Positions 55,337 to 64,000 of a DNA stretch of 64,000 nt are shown here, piece after piece. Below the pieces are notes generated by a model that made no database searches, was not told the origin of the DNA, and worked only from the letters and a program-made list of their open reading frames with translations. Each line of letters starts with the position of its first letter. Position 1 is the stretch's first letter. The stretch comes from Piliocolobus tephrosceles. Its lineage: Eukaryota > Chordata > Mammalia > Primates > Cercopithecidae. A program made the position numbers and the translations under genes. Location of the stretch: contig NC_045434.1 of NCBI RefSeq assembly GCF_002776525.5, forward strand, positions 197,860,276-197,924,275, in the 5' to 3' direction.

Positions 55337-56563
55337 GTTCTGTGTCTGCTTTATTTTAGACAGAACAAACAAAATCTTTCCTTAAACTTTCTTTCAGGAG
55401 TTAATTTGGGAAATAACACATATTCTTTCTGGTCAAAGAATTCACTCCTGAAATATGTTTTCTTTCTTTGGCAAACTGCCTCCATTATCATGAAGAATTT
55501 GCATTGGCTCTATTTTTATTTGTTATCTAATAGATTGCTTCTAATTATAAGAATTTAGTTCTCTGGATCTGATGTTGGAATCTCGGGTCTCAACTTTCTG
55601 CGTAGGCCTAAGCTTCAGCCAAGCCTAAGGCTACCTTGGCATATAAAATAATACAAACTAGACTGAACGTCACCTCCAAGAAACACACCCACTTTACAGA
55701 TGAGATAGCAGATCAATTAGGATACACAGAGGACTTGATCCTGGCCTTCCAGTTACATAATTTTAATATTCTAGTTCTCTAAACCAATCTGTTAAGTTTA
55801 GACCAATAGCTATATAGTGAGCAGCTAGTTACAAAACCCAAATTACATGTCTCAAGTTCAATAACTGAGTACTATTTTTATCTCTGGTATTTTACTATGA
55901 GGTAATATAGAACACAATAACAGAAAATACTTAATATGTTCTCTCTTACATGCTTATATTCCCATACTATGCATACCAATTTGCCCAAAAACACTAATAA
56001 ATGCTTACTGAATTAATGAATTATCCCCTATATATAATGGTTTGTGGTGGGGGTAGATACAAAAGACGAAGAAAATAGTCCCTTTGTCTTTGGAAGAACA
56101 TAATTTTTTAATTTACAATATCAAAAGAAGAAAAAAGAAAATAATCCCTTATCCCTGATCTCTGGGAATTTACATTCTAACCTGGAACAAAAATGTAATC
56201 AAAGGTGATTCAGATGAGTGGCAGAATACGAAAATGCACTAACTGCCCCAAACAGTAGGCAAGAGTAGTTCTGCTAAGGGAACGACAAGGTCAGAGAAGG
56301 ATTCAGAACAGATTTCAACTTAGGCTTGGAGAACATTTAGTTTTATGAACTGACCCCTAAAACCCCGAAATATGTTAAGCTAAACTTTTTACAGAATTAG
56401 TTGTATTCCAAAGTATTTATAGTAAGATACGCCATAGATGTGTGTATACAGTTCTTCTCTTCAGAAGCATAGCAGTTCGTAAGGGCTTGAGTGTTTAGGC
56501 ATGCTTGCAAAGGGCTCTAAGAAGGAGCACAGGAGTTGGAAACAATTATTGTAAGAATGCTCT

Positions 56564-56860
56564 GGCCGGGCGCGGTGGCTCACGCCTGTAATCCCAGCAC
56601 TTTGGGAGGCCGAGGCGGGCAGATCACAAGGTCAGGAGATCGAGACCATGGTGAAACCCCGTCTCTACTAAAAATACAAAAAATTAGCCGGGCGCGGTGG
56701 CGGGAGCCTGTAGTCCCAGCTACTAGGGAGGCTGAGGCAGGAGAATGGCGTGAATGCAGGAGGCGGAGCTTGCATTGAGCCGAGATCGCCCCACTGCACT
56801 CCAGCCTGGTGGACAGAGTGACACTCCGTCTCAAAAAAAAAAAAAAAAAAAAAAAAAAGA
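56564..56860 (+). mobile_element. AluY with 12-bp left-arm deletion
   Basis: 'gatcgagaccatggtgaaac' lacks the usual 'cctggctaacac', as in AluYc3-type elements. 28-base A-tail; 'aagaatgct' duplicated either side. Confidence 0.93.
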
Positions 56861-57751
56861 ATGCTTTAAGGGACTTTTCAAAGTCCTTATTTGAGAAGGA
56901 CATGTGCTGTGACCAGAAACAAATTTACTCCATCATTCCGTTCTACTACAATCTCTCTAACCAGCCAATCAGAAGAAATCCTATTACCATTTAGCCACAT
57001 TGAGATCTGCTTTAATGGTTAAAAATGGAATAAAGCAAGAAAATACTAAGTAAAACAGATGTTTCTTACAATTTACAAAGATGAGTCCAGCCTCACAGTA
57101 AAAATATGTGACAAAGTCTCAAGGATAAAACCAACTCAAAAAAACAAAAAAAGAAGAAGAATTGGTGTGAGGAAAATGACAAGGTCAAGAAATTAAAGAA
57201 GCTAATTTATAACCTCCTCTCAAAGGGAGGCATAAGTAGCTATGCTTCACATACAAAGCCACTTTTTAAAAATTTGTGTGCTTGTTTTACAGAAAGATTC
57301 CTTATAATTTTTTTAAAGATTCTTTTTTTAAAGAGGCAAAGGCAGGCAGACTATAGGACGAATCAGTTTGGTAAGTGAGCCAAAAGTAAGGAGGGAAAAA
57401 ACAGATCTGAAAGCACTGGCTGATCTCATTAGCTTTGCTTAAGAAACTTTATAGATGTGACTTCACTCCTGGATTACACGTCTATATTTAGTTTATACCT
57501 AATATGGATAAAGTCTTGAACCAACAGCCATTTCCTCTCTCCACAAAAAGAAACTTCCTTGCTTTTTTTTTTTTTTTTTCTATCAACAATGCAAAGTATA
57601 GACTCCTCTGAAGAGGGAGGAAGGGAGAAAGGGAGGGGGCAGAAAGAAAAGAACTCAGAAAAATAATCAACAAATTAGTATATGATTTTTATTAAACTTG
57701 AATCATTTAGACATTTCTCAATTGGAAAACAATCCTAAAATCAAAATATGT

Positions 57752-58052
57752 GAGGCCAAGCACAGTGGCTCATGCCTGTAATGGGAGGCCAAAGTGGGAG
57801 GATAACTTGAGCCCAGGAGTTCAAGACCATCTTAGGTGACACAGTGAGACCTCATCTCCACAAAAAATTAATTTTAAAAAAATTAGCTGGGCATGGTGGC
57901 ACTGAAAGTCCTCGCTACTACTCAGGGGCCTAAAGGAGGAGGATCACTTGAGTCCAGGAGGTCAAGGTGGCAGTGACCTGTGATGGCACCACTGTCCTCC
58001 ATCCTGGGCAACAGTGAAACCCTGTCTCAAAAATAATAATAATAATAAAAAT
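57752..58052 (+). mobile_element. AluJ
   Basis: Diverged Alu missing 'cccagcactttg' after 'gcctgtaat'; (AAT)n tail. Confidence 0.9.
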
Positions 58053-58409
58053 TTTTTAAATGACATTCAAGTCAGGTTCCTTAACGAGTTTATAAATAAA
58101 CCCTCTAAAGTACTTTATAAAATACTAATTAACCAGGCCCCCAAAATGCAAAGAGGTGAGGTAATGGAAATTTTAGTTTCCTCTCAAATTTTACCAAGAG
58201 AACTGAAAGCAACCAAACTCATCTAATGAACCATCTAGGCTCACGAGTTGTTAGTATGTTTTAGAAATATCCTAAAATACACTCTGAATTTTTTTTTCAG
58301 GGTGACTGAAAACAGAACATAAGAAACTGTTAGGAAAACATTCAAGTTTCAAATAAAGAGAGAAAAAGAACATAAAGTTCTTGATTCAAGTTCTGAAATC
58401 CCAAAGACG

Positions 58410-58610
58410 TTAGTACAAATCCCAGTACTGCCACTTACTGGCCCTGCAACCATACCCAAACAATGATCTCTCTAATTCTCATGTGTTAAACAGTACTGAT
58501 AGCACCTATTTCAAAGTTTATATGAGGATTAAATTAGCTAACACACATAAAAGGCTGGTACACTGTGCCTGGCCCCATAGTAAGCACCCAATGCTATCTA
58601 TTATCTCATG
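58410..58610 (+). mobile_element. MIR SINE
   Basis: 'cagtactgccacttactggc', 'atgaggattaaattagctaa' and 'ggccccatagtaagcaccca'. Confidence 0.82.
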
Positions 58611-58765
58611 ACCATTATTCTGGCTTTAATAGGGAAACAAAAACTTACTGATCATTTATTTTGTATCTGTTTATTCTGTATAGTGATAAATTAAGTAGCT
58701 TCAGAAAAGTTATAGCATTATTATAAAATGAAGATTTTAAAGTCACTTCATGATTCTTACATTAT

Positions 58766-58943
58766 ATTTTTTTGTTTTTCTTTTGTTTTGACACAGGGTC
58801 TCACTCTGCCACCCAGGCTGGAGTGGAGTGGTGCAATCACAGTGGCTCACTACAGCCTCAATCTCCCAGGCTCAGGCAATCCTCCTGCTTCAGCCCCCCA
58901 GTAGCTGAGACCACAGGCATGTGCCACCATGTCCAGCTATTTT
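58766..58943 (-). mobile_element. Truncated Alu, one arm
   Basis: Reverse-complement from T-rich start to 'ccaccatgtccagctatttt', then unrelated sequence. Confidence 0.88.
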
Positions 58944-58996
58944 TGCTTTAATTATCATTTATAGAGATTATATCTACAAATTACAGACATGCTAAA

Positions 58997-59286
58997 GTTT
59001 TTTTTTTTTTTTTTTTGAGATGGAGTCTCACTCTGTCGCCCAGGCTGGAGTGCAGTGGCACGATCTCGGCTCACTGCAACCTCTGCCTCCCTGGTTCAAG
59101 TGATTCTTCTGCCTTAGCCTCCCGAGTAGCTGGGACTACAGGCACATGCCACCATGACTGCTAATTTTTGTATTATCAGTAGAGACGGGGTTTCACCATC
59201 TTGGCCAGGCTGGTCTCAAACTCCTGACCACCTGCCTCAGTCTCCCAAAGTGCTGGGATTACAGGCGTGAGCCACCGCGCCCAGCT
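58997..59286 (-). mobile_element. AluS
   Basis: 'gacatgctaaagttt' left and 'gacatgctaatgttt' right. Confidence 0.95.
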
Positions 59287-59655
59287 GACATGCTAATGTT
59301 TTAAGCTTTATTATCCCATTGTGGTATAAGGTGAAAAATTCTAAAAACAACAGTAATCTTAGAGTCTAGAAAAATTAGGAGACTTCATTTTTACTCCTTA
59401 AAAATTACTAAATATAAAACCTGTAGATCTACACTATCTCAACTTCTTCCAGACAAATTAAATAAAAAGAGCTTAATCTCTTCCTCTCTAGATGTGTTAA
59501 AAATATAAGCACATCTACATTTCCTTTAAAGAAAGTATTAAAGGCTAGTTAATATATGACCTGTTCAACTGTAAAGATAAATACCACAACAATCAAGAAA
59601 TAGTGAAATGTGGTAGAACAGGAAGCCAAAATCCATAATTAAAAAATACTTTTAC

Positions 59656-59742
59656 TTTGGGAGGCCACCGCAAGGGGACTACTTGAGCTCAGGACTTTGG
59701 GACCAGCCTGGGCAACACGGCAAGATCCCTAGATCTTAAAAA
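59656..59742 (+). mobile_element. Alu fragment
   Basis: 'ctttgggaggccaccgcaag' to 'gcaacacggcaagatcccta'. Confidence 0.75.
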
Positions 59743-59753
59743 AATAAAAATTT

Positions 59754-60038
59754 TGGCTGTGCGCGGTGGCTCATGCCTGTAATCCCAACACTTTGGGAGG
59801 CCAAGGAGGGCGGATCACCTCATGTCGGGAGTTCGAGACCAGGCTGACCAACATGGAGAAACCCTATCTCTACTAAAAATACAAAAATTAGCCGAGCATG
59901 GTGGCGCATGCCTGTAATCCCAGCTACTCGGGAGGCTGAGGCAGGAGAATTGCTTGAACCCAGGAGGCAGAGGTTGCAGTGAGCCGAGATCGTGCCACTG
60001 TGCCCCAGCCGGGATGACAGAGCGCAACTCCATGCCAC
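59754..60038 (+). mobile_element. AluS
   Basis: 'ggctgtgcgcggtggctcat' start; A-tail invaded by a TA repeat. Confidence 0.93.
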
Positions 60039-60043
60039 AAAAA

Positions 60044-60089
<46 letters not shown>

Positions 60090-60093
60090 TTTT
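60039..60093. repeat. (TA)n palindrome, AAAAAAC-(TA)n-GTTTTTT
   Basis: Perfect self-complementary tract of about 55 bp, followed to 60182 by more A/T-only partial palindromes such as 'taattaaaaaatttttaatt'. Confidence 0.92.
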
Positions 60094-60649
60094 AAATTAA
60101 ATTTAAATTTGTTAAATTAAAATAATATATATTATTTTATTTAAATTATACATATTATTTTAATTAAAAAATTTTTAATTAAGCGTACTTCTACAGAACC
60201 AATAAGATCCTATGTCATAAATTATTCCTCTTCTTTTATGCTTTCACATTTAAAAAAAAGAGAGAGAGAGAGAAACATTCTCACTAGCAATAGACTCTCA
60301 GCTTTAGCTATAAGTCCAGAAAGAGCTGCTGAGGCCAATGGACTAAGATGGCAGAGTCCAATCTGACTGTCCTTTAGTTACCTAGTGAGTGTCAACAGGA
60401 TCAGGGTTCACTAAAGTTAATTCAGGAGCAAATTCAAGCTTAACCTTGAACTTTTTTGTACTAACCCTACTCTTTTGATGAAGAATGAAAAGTTCCCACC
60501 TGGTTGTAGCGGCAGTCTGGCAGATGCTTCTAATCCTGGAGGTTGAAACCACATATGGTATATTGGAATATATAAACTAACCATAGGCCAAGCCAACATG
60601 GTCTTAATTCTGCATTCCTAAAGGCAAAATAGTAAGCAAACAAAGCTTA

Positions 60650-60815
60650 CTATGAGTCAGACTCTAAGGGCTTTTCTTATATTAACTCTTATAATCTTTA
60701 CAAAAGCCCAAGAAGATTATCCCAGTGGAGACACCTAGCAACTAGCAAAGGGTAGAACTAGGATTCAAACACAGGCCACATGGCTTGGGAGTCCACACTC
60801 TTAGCCACTACATCA
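60650..60815 (-). mobile_element. MIR SINE
   Basis: 'gggtagaactaggattcaaa' and 'gagtccacactcttagccac' match the reverse MIR core. Confidence 0.82.
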
Positions 60816-60821
60816 AGCTTG

Positions 60822-61048
60822 TCCAACCTGAGGTCCGTGGGCCACATGTGGCCCAGGACCACTTTGAATGAAGCCCAACACAAATCCATAAACTTTCTTA
60901 AAACATTATAAGGTCTCTTTGCTTTTTTTTTTTTTTTTTTTTTTTTTGGCTCATCAGCTATTGTTAGTGTATTTTTTTGTGTGGCCCAAGACAATTCTTC
61001 TTCCAATGTGGCCCAGGGAAGCCAAAAGATTGGACATTGCATACTATA
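60822..61048 (-). mobile_element. hAT-type nonautonomous DNA transposon
   Basis: 'cttgtccaacctgaggtccg' at one end and 'gaagccaaaagattggacat' at the other are opposed termini; 'atgtggcccaggaccacttt' and 'tgtgtggcccaagacaattc' lie between. Family name uncertain. Confidence 0.72.
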
Positions 61049-61169
61049 ACAGCATAACACTAAAGATCCAGTCTTCCATTATGATGACTCAATTGCCTAC
61101 TTGAAGTATTAATTCTAATGATCTTCAACTCCAAAAGAAACTACTTCAGCACCTAGATAGAAATACTGG

Positions 61170-61482
61170 CTGGGTGTGGTGGCTCGCACCTATAATCCAG
61201 CACTTGGGGAGGGCAAGGTGGGCGGATCACTTGACACCAGGAGTTCTGGACCAGCCTGGCCAACACAACGAAACTCTGTCTCTACTGAAAATACAAAAAC
61301 ATCAGCCAGTTGCAGTGGCCCACGTCTGTAGTCCCAGCTACTAGGAAAGCTGAGGCACAAGAATCACTTGAACCCAGGAGACAGAGGTTGCAGTGAGCTG
61401 AGATTGTGCCACTGCACTCCAGCCTGGGTGACAGAGTGAGACTCCGTCTCAAAAAAAAAAAAAAAGAAAGAAAAAGAAAAAA
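61170..61482 (+). mobile_element. AluS
   Basis: 'ggctgggtgtggtggctcgc' start; A/G-rich tail. Confidence 0.92.
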
Positions 61483-61543
61483 CCAGTCTGCGCAACATAG
61501 CAAGATCTGGTCTCTTAAACAAAAAAAAAAAAAAAAAAAAAAA
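61483..61543 (+). mobile_element. Alu fragment with long A-run
   Basis: 'accagtctgcgcaacatagc' then a 23-base A-run; an interrupted older Alu piece. Confidence 0.7.
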
Positions 61544-61672
61544 AGGTGCAATGGCTCATGCCTATAATCCCAGCACTCTGGGAGGCTGAGACAGGCGGAT
61601 CATTTGAAGTCAGGATTTCAAAACCAGCCTGGCCAACATGGTGAAATGAAACCCTGTCTCTATTAAAAATAT
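61544..61672 (+). mobile_element. Alu left arm
   Basis: 'ggtgcaatggctcatgccta' to 'ctctattaaaaata'; the right arm is displaced by the next Alu. Confidence 0.85.
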
Positions 61673-61673
61673 A

Positions 61674-61968
61674 GGCTGGGCGTGGTGGGTCACACCTGTA
61701 ATCCCAGCACTTTGGGAGGCCAACGCGGGTGGAACAGAAGGTCAAGAGATCAAGACCATCCGGGCCAACATGGTGTAACCCTGTCTCCACTAAATATACA
61801 AAAATTAGCTGGGCGTGGTGGCGCGTCTATAGTCCCAACTACTCGGGAAGCTGAGGCAGGAGAATAGCTTGAACCCGGGAGGTGGAGGCTTCAGCGAGCC
61901 GAGATCGCACCCCCTGCACTCCATCCTGGCAACACAGCAAGACTCCATCTCAAAAGAAAAAAAAAATT
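61674..61968 (+). mobile_element. AluY/S
   Basis: 'ggctgggcgtggtgggtcac' to the A-tail at 61957-61968. Confidence 0.92.
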
Positions 61969-61989
61969 GTTTTAAATTAAAAACAAACA

Positions 61990-62410
61990 TTGGGAGCGCC
62001 TTTGTTCCTTCCGGCCTGCCCGGGCGGGTGGCCAGCGGCTGGGACCCAGGCCCGGCCGCTGCCCAGCTGCGGCAGGTAGACTCGGTGGCCAGGCAGCTCC
62101 GTTTGGGGCGGCTTCCCGGGGCCGGCGGGGTCCCCCTCCCTGAGGAGCTCTGGCTCCTCAGTGGCAGAACCAGCCCGGGCCAACGCTGCGCCCAACAATT
62201 CGGTTGTCGGCCGGGGGCCCCAGGCTTGTGGCCGCCCGCCTCTGGCTGGAGGGCTGAATTGAGTCAAAAGCCCGCGTCGTGCTGGAAGGAAGAAACCACC
62301 AGCCTGGGAACGCTTTCGGCGAGCTACTGTCAGGGGAAATGGGGACAGGGAAGTGGGCTGGCGGGGAGAGTGGAGCCGCAGATCTCCCTGGTGGGGAGGT
62401 TGTGGCCTGT
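61990..62410. promoter_or_regulatory. CpG-rich block in intron 1 (candidate CpG island or retrocopied 5' UTR)
   Basis: A sharp rise in G+C with many undecayed CpGs ('cctgcccgggcgggtggcca', 'cccggggccggcggggtccc', 'ttcggttgtcggccgggggc') in an otherwise CpG-poor intron. The long open frames on both strands (61869-62429 +, 61977-62549 -) are a consequence of composition, and the plus one starts inside an Alu. I recognise no protein. Either it is a real promoter island (alternative CLIC4 first exon or an antisense RNA) or the 5' end of a retrocopied mRNA whose lower-GC continuation runs to about 63250. Confidence 0.55.
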
Positions 62411-63290
62411 TTCCTTTGACTCTGCCTAATTTCATTGTGAATCCTGATGTGACAGAGGCAACTGCTTGCTTGGATACCATATAGTCCAGATTCCAGCTTG
62501 CACTGGAATATTTACTGACCCTTTGATAGAAGATCAACACCTGAAACATCTGTGAAGTCTTTTTAGCATCCTGTCCATGGCCTACTACACAGTTTACTTC
62601 TATTGTGTCATTTTATGAGCTGACTTGGAATATATCTTCAGATTTTCCCTGCCTTTACACATGAAAACGGTTTTGATACAGCTTTTTCATTAGAGAATGA
62701 CAGCTTTTCCAGGCCATGGTGTGTGTGTCTGACTCCTTGCCTTTCATTTTACCCAATACTAGCTTAAAACATCCTCCCTGACTCTGGTACTTTTTTGCCT
62801 CCTCTCCTTCCTTCCTCCCCACCTCTTTTTTCCCCCCTCCTGCGACTTTGGATCTCTGTCCTTGGAGTCCCTAAATCTTTTTTGTGGATGAAAGACTACA
62901 CCCAAAGGACACAGACTGATAAGGTCACTTCTGCCCACTGTCTCGTACCACTGAGAGCAAGAAGAAGGAAGGAAAACTGAAATGGAAGGTTTGAAAAAGA
63001 GTATGTTAGTAAAGGAAGTAAGAACAGTGCTAACAAAATGCAGCAAAACAGAAATGACTGCAAACTTCTGGCAGTGAAGCAAATTCTCATCCATCTTGGG
63101 TTGCTGCTCTTGACCCTGCCCACCTGCTCCCCTGCCCTCCCCTCCTGATGAGAACTGCAGGAAAACCTGTGCCCGTGCCAGGGTGAAAGGGCAGGTGAGG
63201 AACACAGGGATGGGGTTGGGACTGATAAGCTACTCTAAGCTGCTACAGGGTCTGGAGTTTGTTGACATTACATGGTTAACTCGGTTAAAA
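62411..63290 (+). other. Unidentified sequence continuing from the CpG-rich block
   Basis: Normal-GC sequence with CT-rich tract (62790-62840). At 62982-63069 a short plus-strand frame encodes MEGLKKSMLVKEVRTVLTKC and is then broken by stops. The GC-to-AT gradient would suit a processed mRNA on the plus strand, but no clear poly-A tail or target duplication is found. Confidence 0.4.
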
Positions 63291-63312
63291 AAATTTATAT
63301 ATATATATATAA

Positions 63313-63508
63313 GCTGGGCGTGATGGTGGGCACCTGTAATCCCAGCTACTTGGGAGGCTGAGGCAGGAGAACTGCTTGAACCCAGAAGGTGGAGGCTGCA
63401 GTGAGCCGAGATGGCGTCACTGCACTCCAGTCTAGGTGACAGAGCAAGACTCCATCTCAAAAAAAAAAAAAAGAAAGAAAGAAAAAAGAAAAAGAAGGAA
63501 AGAAAAAT
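63313..63508 (+). mobile_element. 5'-truncated AluS
   Basis: Begins at 'agctgggcgtgatggtgggc' after a (TA)n tract; A/G-rich tail. Confidence 0.9.
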
Positions 63509-64000
63509 ACAAATGACACTTCAAGTGAACAATCATCCCTGGCTCTGATTTTGGGATCTATGATCTCAAATATTTCAAAATATATTAAGAACTTGTTACA
63601 TGCAATACTGAGGCAACAGTATAATCTAACACAGGGGTTCCTGCTGAGTCATCAGGACAATAGCTGCTCCCAACACTCTTCATCATAATGGCTATCAAGC
63701 CACATTCTCAGGGTCAAAACAGAGTTGCAGACTCTCCCTTAAATCTTTTTTATTTTGCAAGGAAAAACAAGTAAATCTGTTTATTTCAACCTAAAATATG
63801 AACTGAGCCCAGTCATTTGCATCACCCTCTCGGCCTGTTTCTCTGGCTTCTTGTTAGGCATTTGCTTTTTCCCAGTTATGTGATCTTTTATTTCTTCTTT
63901 TCCTCCCAAACTCCTCTGAAATCAAGCCTGTGCATGGAAAAAATAAAAGCTTCTATATATTCCTTCAGCAAACATTTTATTGAGTAACAATCAAATGAGT

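Larger units (their letters stand above)
27879..64000 (-). other. CLIC4: CLIC4 intron 1 (at least 36.1 kb, continues past the window)
   Basis: Everything right of exon 2 is inferred to be intron 1, because the exon 1 coding sequence (start codon through about residue 24) is not found on the minus strand up to 64000. Stretches where I see nothing nameable: 31829-32384, 32541-33420, 34466-34880, 38777-39481, 40945-41384, 42623-42909, 43982-44691, 46571-47190, 47465-48364, 53633-54467, 55337-56554, 56861-57751, 58053-58409, 59287-59655, 60183-60649 and 63511-64000. The call assumes no unannotated gene interrupts this span. Confidence 0.8.

Noticed and set aside
61869..62549. Long overlapping reading frames of 186 and 190 codons on opposite strands
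   Set aside because: Both are explained by high GC with few stops. The plus frame begins inside an Alu, neither has a recognisable domain, and there are no splice or conservation clues.
62759..63205. 148-codon minus-strand frame
   Set aside because: Low-complexity, basic and glycine-rich sequence with no recognised family; it ends within ordinary intron-like sequence.

Overview
This is primate nuclear DNA, most likely from an Old World monkey (macaque, baboon or guenon group). It is dense in Alu elements on both strands. Several of the youngest Alus carry the combined differences of the cercopithecoid AluYR lineage (opening 'gctcaagcctgtaatc', 'ctagccgggcgaggtggcggg', and 'gagctgagatccggccactg' near the 3' end) rather than human AluY. 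There is no bacterial, plasmid or viral gene organisation, and almost every open reading frame is an Alu or other repeat read through.

The only protein-coding gene I can support is CLIC4 (chloride intracellular channel 4), transcribed on the minus strand. Three consecutive internal coding exons are present with intact splice sites and matching phases: exon 2 (27769-27878, 110 bp), exon 3 (13159-13284, 126 bp) and exon 4 (1313-1419, 107 bp). Together they encode about residues 25-139. The rest of the gene lies outside the window: exon 1 should be to the right of 64000 and exons 5-6 to the left of 1. The layout is therefore intron 4 (1-1312, partial), exon 4, intron 3 (1420-13158), exon 3, intron 2 (13285-27768), exon 2, and intron 1 (27879 to beyond 64000).

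The introns are mainly transposon fossils. They include about 75 Alu copies or parts, MIR and L2 pieces, hAT-type (MER5A-like) elements, a Tigger1 element with decayed transposase, other Tigger-like elements, two LTR relics (an MST-type MaLR LTR and a probable ERV1-type LTR), an old L1 tail, an L1M/HAL1-type ORF1 relic, a 5'-inverted L1, and a U6 snRNA retropseudogene. An assembly gap of 10 N lies at 44909-44918.

The most unusual structure is a block of about 1.4 kb carrying four Alus (5947-7348). It was copied into the Tigger1 element as 8465-9840. The copy is bracketed by 35-bp direct repeats that are themselves hairpins built from local Tigger1 sequence, which is the signature expected of replication template switching. 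Similar short-loop hairpins recur at the Tigger1 3' end, inside a split Alu at 34 kb, and at 36 kb. A CpG-rich block at 61990-62410 inside intron 1 is the other item worth checking. I found no evidence of a new gene system; the interest here is in mutational and transposon history.
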